Shown piece by piece: positions 57,400-64,000 of a DNA stretch of 64,000 bases; positions within the stretch are counted from its first letter, which is position 1, and each line of letters opens with the position of its first letter. The DNA comes from Avena insularis. Its lineage: Eukaryota > Streptophyta > Magnoliopsida > Poales > Poaceae. Location of the stretch: the NCBI GenBank assembly GCA_023614405.1, contig CM042694.1:92301285-92365284 (forward strand), written 5' to 3'. The notes below the pieces were generated by a model. It was given only the letters and a program-made list of their open reading frames with translations. It searched no databases and was not told the DNA's origin. The position numbers were made by a program, and so were the translations under genes.

Positions 57400-58360
57400 A
57401 TGATAATTGAACCTACATGGATGCATCCATACATAGCCTATATGACTCCGGGAGAACTATCTGAAGATGTGACAAAAGCCCGACGAATCACTCGGAGATC
57501 GAAAGCCTTCAGGATAATCAAAGGAGAATTATATAAAAGAAGTATCTCGGGTGTGTTAAAGCGATGTGTCACATCCGAAGAAGGAAAAGCTATACTCAAA
57601 GATATACATGAAGGAGCTTGCGGTCATCATGCCAGCAGCCAAGCAATTGCTGCCAAGGCATTCAGGGCAGGATTTTATTGGTTTACAGCAGTTCAAGATG
57701 CAAAGGATATAGTCAGGACATGTGAAGCATGTCAACGATTCGCAACAAAACTAGGAGCACCAGCTTCCGAATTAAACCCTATAGCTCTAGCTTGGCCTTT
57801 CGCTCAGTGGGGGCTTGATATGGTGGGCAAACTTCACAAGTCATCTTTAGGAGGACACGTCTTTCTGCTTGTAGCAGTCGACAAATTTACTAAATGGATT
57901 GAAGCAATGCTAGTCACCACTCAAGACAGAACTTCGGCTGTGAATTTCATAAAATCCATAGTATTTCGGTTCGCGTACCAAACAGCATCATCACAGACAA
58001 TGGAACCAACTTCACCTCCAATGAATTTAAAGAATAGTGCGAGGAGATGGGAATCAAAGTAAGCTATGCTTTAGTGGCTCATCCGCAAACCAATAGACAA
58101 GTGGAAAAAGCCAATGGCTTAGTAACTACTGGCCTCAAAAAATTGCTTGTACCACTCGATAGAGCGAAAGGAGCATGGGTTGATGAGTTACCTTCTGTTT
58201 TGTGGAGTTTGCGAACCACCCCAACACTACAACACAAGAAACACCTCTTTCTGGTCCACGGCGCCGAAGCCATCCTTCTAGTTGAAGTTTCACACGGATC
58301 TCCTAGAGTGACCACATATGATGAAGAGGAATCAAGAGAAGCGCTTCAAGACGATGTTGA
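57400..58360 (+). pseudogene. Gypsy integrase, frameshifted and truncated
   Basis: The HHCC zinc-binding part is visible (HEGACGHHASSQAIAAKAF ... CEACQRFA), followed by the core with WGLDMVGKLHKS and VAVDKFTKWIEA. Near 57,985 the frame shifts inside the ITDNGTNF motif, and the C-terminal part resumes at 58,047 (ALVAHPQTNRQVEKANGL). The reading is cut at 58,360/58,361 by the next Copia LTR, so the end of pol, the 3' untranslated part and the 3' LTR of this Gypsy element are absent from the window. Confidence 0.8.
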
Positions 58361-60206
58361 TGAAGGAGATATGCCCTAGAGGCAAATAATAAATAGGTTT
58401 TTATTGTCATATCTCAATTAGTTTATAATAGTTTCATATTGTGCTATAACTGTGCCAAGTAGAAACATTGGTACAGGTGTGGTATGAAACAATCAAGTCC
58501 CTAGTAGCCTCTATTCATACTAGTTCATTGGCCATGAAGATGATCTGGGTTTCAAGATCATGGGCATTTATGCCGACTGACAACGGGATCATATCATTGG
58601 AGAATGATGTGATTGGACATTCCTCGAAGGATTGCAACACGATCAAGTCATATAGTTCATTGTTGCAACAGTTATACCTAGACTCCTTCTCCTTAGACCG
58701 TGAGCTCATATTACTCACTATTTCCCGAGGCTGCTTAGACTGCATCAAGTGCCACTTGGTAATACAATGGTTATAAAGGTGTACATTGGGTATTACGAAG
58801 GAGCAGTAGATGACATGTGACTGCAAGACCAGGATTTGTTCACCCACATGATGGGTAAAGATACATACGGCCGGCTTGGTGAGATTACATCCATAAATGT
58901 TGCAACATGTGACTAGGTCACGGGGATGTAATATCACGGTAACAAGAAAACAAAACTTGTTGTGAACGAGATTGAACAAGGTATGGGATACCAATGATCG
59001 GATCTCGGACAAGTTGTATCGAGAAACAAAAGGAAGAGGATGCTACATTTAGCGGTTCAAACGACATTGTCATCAAGAATGCATAGGGGTCACATGGATA
59101 TCTGTGGTCCCTCTGTTGATCATTGATACAGATCATGTCTAGAGCATTCCCGAGCCGTGAGAGGATACACTTAAGGGTACGATGAGAGCGACCATTCGTA
59201 AGACAGAATCACAATAGAGAAAGAGAAAGCCGGAATTGTTCCGTAGAGAGATCCGAAGTTATTTAGAGAAAGAATAAAGGACCGGAATCATTCCGGGAAA
59301 GATCCGAAGTCGTTCGGAGGAAATCAAAAGGGAACCGAAAGGTGTTTCGGGTCAAGACGGATTTTGTAATATGTATTTACATATTAATTAATGTAATTAA
59401 TATTAAATATAATATTAAAATCTAATTTGAAGGGGTATTCCACTAATGGGCCAACCTTCCTAGGGAAAAAGGGCCCACGAGGGAAAACCAAAGGAGGGAA
59501 GGGCCAAGGGCCAAAGGGCCAAGGCCCAGGCGCCTCAAGGGGGCCCACTCGGCTAGCCTAGGGCTGTGCGTGGGGTGGGGCCCACCCCTGGCCGGCTGGC
59601 CCATGAGGACCATGCGCCTCCCCCCTCTCCCTTGAATAGTCCCACATGGAAAACCCAAAGGGGAGGGCACACCCCCTCCCCCTATATAAAGGGGTGCCCA
59701 TGGGTGGGATTAAACACCCAATTTGAGAAGTCCTTTGGTTGACTTTCTCCCTCCCTCTCTCTATACCTTGTGACCATGGCCCCAAGTCTAGGCTGTGCGA
59801 TCAAGGCACACCTGCAGTATGCCGTTGCGCTGCAGGGATTCCTAGCCGGATATCAACTTCCGCACTCCTGGCGGGATCGGGGAGCGGGAGGTCTCATCGT
59901 GCACCGGATGTGTACGAAGACACGAGGAGCAACACTTGGGGCTCTTAAATGTCGTGAGTCGGAGCTGTTGCACGATGAAGATCAAGAAGGAGCAAGGGTG
60001 TCCTGCGAGGAGCTTCGTGACCTTGAGGTCGGCTACGAGTACAACTACTTCAACCATGTTCCCCGCAGAACGTTAACCGTGTATGGTCTACAAGGGTATG
60101 TATTTTATACGCTCCGGCCGTTACCGCATTACTACATAGATAAATCCTAAGGAATTTTGGGGTTACATCGTAGGAATTTTTTTGTTTTCTGCTGCGATCC
60201 CCAACA
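58361..60206 (+). repeat. Copia LTR, complete (1,846 bp)
   Basis: Begins TGAAGGAGATATGCCCTAGA and ends GCGATCCCCAACA, with a primer site directly after. It is a different subfamily from the LTR at 3,811 although the start is related. A TATA box, tatataaa, is at 59,693-59,700. It inserted into Gypsy integrase. Confidence 0.88.
59693..59700 (+). promoter_or_regulatory. TATA box of Copia LTR
   Basis: tatataaa in a C-rich setting (ccccctatataaagggg). Confidence 0.6.
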
Positions 60207-60207
60207 G

Positions 60208-60220
60208 TGGTATCAGAGCC
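60208..60220 (+). other. Primer-binding site (initiator Met tRNA type)
   Basis: TGGTATCAGAGCC one base after the LTR end, as in the Copia element at 5,482. Confidence 0.85.
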
Positions 60221-63200
60221 GGTCTATGCGTAGGAGTGTTGTACGGCCAGTATGCACAAGTTTTGTGCGGGCATTGATCCCTTAGTTGTTACCCTCTAAC
60301 ATGTACTTGTTTATATCGCGGTATTGTTTGATGAAGCGGCCCGTACCGACCTTACGTGTATTCATACGCGAGACTGGTTCCACGCTCAACATACGGCTTG
60401 TACCGTATAAGTGGCTAGCGGGTGTCTGTCTCTCATTCGATAGTTGATATAGCATTTACAACGGAGGGCCCCGAAAGGGTTGTAGTAGAGACAACTGTCG
60501 GATCCATGTTGTGGTTGGAAAGTTCGTAGTTTAGAAATGGTTCTATTGCGAAAGCCCTAACAACCACGTAAAACTTGCAATAGATAAACTAGAGTCGTCT
60601 AACTTTATTTTGCAGGGGGCATGTGATTATGATATGGCATTGGTCATTGCAAAGGTAAAGTAGTTTACTTTTCTGTTACTAAGTAGTATAGTAATAGTCA
60701 TTGTTCCGATGAACGACCTGGTGGAGGCGTCGTGGACTTGGCGTCAAACCAAGGGCAAGATGGAGATCATGCCGGAGCGCTCGATGGAGATCAAGGCGCA
60801 AGAAAGACCATATCGTATCACATTATACATATGATATCGATACCTGTTTTACATCTTATTCTGTGCTAGTATTTAGATACTCAACGGTAGCAAATAAGAT
60901 AATCCCTATTTAATTCCAATGTTCCGTGTTCCCCTTGTGTGTGAACCACCAAGAAAGTTCTTCGTTATGAGGCCGGCCGTGACGATCGGGGGTCAGACAT
61001 ATCTACGTTTTCATACAGTGGGTGTAAGCCATGTTGCACAACGAATACACACAAGTTAGATTTGGCGAGCCTAGCATGTACATACATGGCCTCGAAACAC
61101 AAGAGATCGAAAGATCGAGCATGAGTCACATGGATGATGTGATTGACATTAGTGAATGTCTACCTTTGATAATGCACTGATGGCCATGATGATCGAGGGA
61201 GGTGCAGAGGATAGGGATCATGTGATCACTAAAATCGTCCAGGGGATGACAATTTTAGTGGAGACCAATTATAAATTGATCTCTTATTATAAACTTAGTC
61301 TAGATGTCTGTTTGCAAATACCTTAGTAGATCTTAGCCTATCCCATTGAGGTCCTTTGCGACCATGGGAATATATCGCTTAATTTGGAACTTAGCAAAAG
61401 GGTCCAACTTCATAGATTAATACTCACGCCTGAGGGATATCATCGTAAAAGGTGATCTTCTCTTCTTGACACAATAACCATTAGGAGATAATCCGACGAC
61501 TCCGGAATGTTTGGAAAAACACTTAGCGATCTTGCATTAAGAGTTGAGAACTCTTAGAAGGGCTTGATTGCAAAAGGAGGTCATGGATGAAAAAGGTATA
61601 TGTTAGATATAAAAAATTATAAATGTGGTTTTTGCAAAACTCACTACAGTTTGCAAAGTATTTGATACTTGTCCTGTTTTGTGAAAACAGGAGGATCTGC
61701 TTGAAAATTGCTGGCTTTGAGGCAATGTGACTTGACGATGACAAGCAAATCAGTTGATGGCCGACATCACCTCTTTCCTCAAAGTTTATCATTTGGATTG
61801 GTGGACTTGAATATAATTTGTAATCCTTGTATGTGTGTCTTGCTTTTGGCGAGACGATTATTCATATGAATAAGTTGCAAGCCAGTTTGTACTATTCTTA
61901 TGAACAATACCGTTAGGGTCACATTACGATTACAAACAAGTTATTCTCATCACTATGTTAATGATAATAATTTAAACATTTATAAAGGATTAGAATGCTA
62001 AAAGATATCCAAAGTTTAATAATGAAATGACACTATAGTTTAAGTCATTTTGGTTATTGCAGGTTCTTTATGAAAGATCGAGGTCCTAGATGCTTAATCT
62101 AGAGACTTTGCAAAACCATGCCTCTTGGGAAGAATGACTAAAACTCCGCATTCTGGTAAAACGGTGATATGCGAAGAAATGTTGAAACTTATACATAATG
62201 ATGTATCATATTTTCAACAAGTAGTGGAAATCATTTATTGTGGACTTAAGTGAATGAGTGTATTTACTTAATGAAACATGAAGTTATGAAATGATTTGAA
62301 TTGTTCAAATGAGTTCATAACTAAATGGGATATTGACTTAACTGAATTAACAAGTCTCTTCGATTTGATCGACATGACTAAGGTATTCAAGTTAAGTTTA
62401 GCATAAAAGGAACTTGTGAAAGATGTTTATAAAATTATGATAATTGGATGAATTCAAATCATGTTGAGATATCTAAACATCATAATCATTATGTATTGGA
62501 TACATATGATATAATATTATTTCTTATCAGGGTTATAGTTGTCGTTTAGAGTTAAAGATCGAAATAAGCAAATACTCATTTGAAATACAAAGGAACATCC
62601 AAAAGATTCATGGAAACAACACCATAAGTGTTATGGCACGTTCGAGTTTCTAGAGATTTCGATAAGTCAAAATCATGGCGAATAAACAAGTCTTTGTAAA
62701 GCATTCTTAGAAAACTATGAATGCATCGTCCACAAGGGGCAAACCTGCTGTTGTCCAAAGATGACGTGTCTTGGTAAAAGATACAGGTGGAAGAAAGTAA
62801 AAGATCAAAACAAGGTATTTGACCTTACCTCCGAATTGTTGAGTGGCGCAGCGGAATTTGTTTCGTGAATCCAAACTCTGCAAATAGAGGAGAAACCAAT
62901 GATAATGATCATAAAGTTTCAGTGAATACTTTTACTAAATAAAGTAGGATTCAACTATATATTCTACAAGTTTGTGGAATTATATTATTGATTCACTTGT
63001 CATGTTTTGAACAAGACATACCTATGAATTACAAAGAAGCGTGATGGACCTGACTGCGAGAAATGACTCGGAGTCGTAAAATCCTGTATTAAGTTACATT
63101 TAAGATTGCAAAGTAACATGTTACTTGATCTTATTAAAGTAAAGAAGTTTACTTGATATTTCTGATTGACTACAAAGTCATAAGAAGGAAATGAAACTTA

Positions 63201-63440
63201 ATGAATGACAAAAGCTCGATTTGTCACAAGTTTGGACAAATTCAAGGAGTTGACTACAAACAGTAGTGATGCTTAAGTCTTTTGGATTTACACTAGAAAT
63301 ATATGGATATTGAAGTCTCGTAATTGGAATTCTCAAATTGATGATGATCAAAGAATTTTGGAATGTCCAAGATTGTAGAGAGGACCTAGATTTGAGTGGG
63401 AGCAAATCAGCTTGGCTAATTCACAATATGTAGCTGACAT

Positions 63441-63556
63441 ATTTTGAGTGGAGCTAAGTGAAATCCCTGGATCTCAAACATGAATGTCATATTTGAGTGG
63501 GAGCTAAGTGAAATCCCGGGATCTCAAACATGAATGTCATATTTGAGTGGGAGCGT
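63441..63556 (+). repeat. 50-bp tandem duplication with partial third unit
   Basis: The unit beginning atttgagtgggagctaagtg and closing with catgaatgtcat occurs at about 63,441-63,490 and 63,491-63,540, with one base change in the middle (ccctggatct / cccgggatct). The first 14 bases recur at 63,541. Confidence 0.85.
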
Positions 63557-64000
63557 GAAATCATTCTGTGATATGTGGACGACATATGTGAATGATGTGA
63601 TTGGTGTTAATAGTATTTAAGTAAGGATGAAGTTGAAGTTATTAAACAATAAGACCTATAGAGATAGATTGGTGAGTTTAATAAACACTGAATGTCAAAT
63701 GCTTCCTGGACTTGATTCTGAAAGATGTTCAGAATGTCCTAAGCAAGATTCTGAAGTATCTCAGAATGGAACAAGGTAAGAAAGTAGTTCTTACTATATG
63801 AAGCATTGAGTTAGTATTGCAACTATGGTTGAAAGAAAGAGATGCATTGCATCTCCTATGCCTCAGTCATAGGTTCTTCCATACAACCATGTTGTATACT
63901 CGACGTAATGTGACCCGAGGATCTGGTTGGTAAGACAAAGTCTTAACTATAAGAACGTGTCTTTAAGTGATTCTTGAGTTGATCACTGAACCAGAATTAA

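Larger units (their letters stand above)
60207..64000 (+). mobile_element. Decayed Copia interior, continues past the window
   Basis: A leader and gag region without reading frame, then fragments of pol. Near 62,114-62,160 KPCLLGRMTKTPHSGK reads as the zinc-finger/pre-integrase segment typical of Copia. Further on only short phrases remain. agtgggagc-like purine phrases recur at 63,394, 63,495 and 63,546. The 3' LTR is not in the window. Confidence 0.7.

Noticed and set aside
59443..60150. Open frames of 75-126 codons inside the second Copia LTR
   Set aside because: They lie across the LTR promoter and leader and show no domain.

Overview
The window looks like nuclear DNA of a Triticeae grass (wheat, barley, rye or Aegilops type). 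Genes are sparse and intron-bearing, MITEs sit next to them, and most of the sequence is nested LTR retrotransposons. These include Copia elements with LTRs starting TGTTGGAGATATGCC and a TGGTATCAGAGCC primer site, and Gypsy elements with LTRs starting TGATAC and a TGGCGCCGTTG primer site.

Layout. 1-6,924 is a decayed Copia element: the 3' part of pol, a full LTR, a second copy of the 5' internal region, and a truncated LTR. 6,925-8,450 holds a truncated protein fragment and the 3' end of a LINE. 9.4-25.3 kb is a gene island. It holds an intron-containing starch-synthase (SSV-like) pseudogene (+), an intact two-exon wall-associated receptor kinase (-), a tandem duplication carrying a small secreted-peptide gene (-) and an orphan copy of its second exon, an antisense LINE fragment, and a complete 12-exon glutathione synthetase gene (-) with one apparent U12-type AT-AC intron. 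25.3-29.9 kb is a GC-rich unclassified stretch and a 952-bp element with perfect 28-bp terminal inverted repeats.

From about 29.87 to 51.06 kb lies one PIF/Harbinger transposon with a pseudogenised transposase. It is split by a 19-kb Gypsy composite at 31,624-50,792 (minus). Two further Gypsy elements are nested inside that composite: a plus-strand copy with gag-protease but no recognisable pol and no 3' LTR (33,388 to about 40,972), and a complete minus-strand copy (41,003-47,951). 51.1-58.36 kb is another Gypsy element (gag, protease, RT, RNase H, integrase) full of stops, with its RT core deleted, a hAT-like element inserted at 55,335-56,373, and its 3' end cut off by a Copia element. That Copia element has its LTR at 58,361-60,206 and decayed interior to the window end.

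Functionally, only three loci look intact: the receptor kinase (cell-surface signalling), glutathione synthetase (second step of glutathione synthesis) and the 93-residue secreted peptide. They are neighbours, not a pathway. I found no tRNA or rRNA genes and no CRISPR-like array. All homology statements are from recognition of motifs by eye; no database search or alignment program was run.
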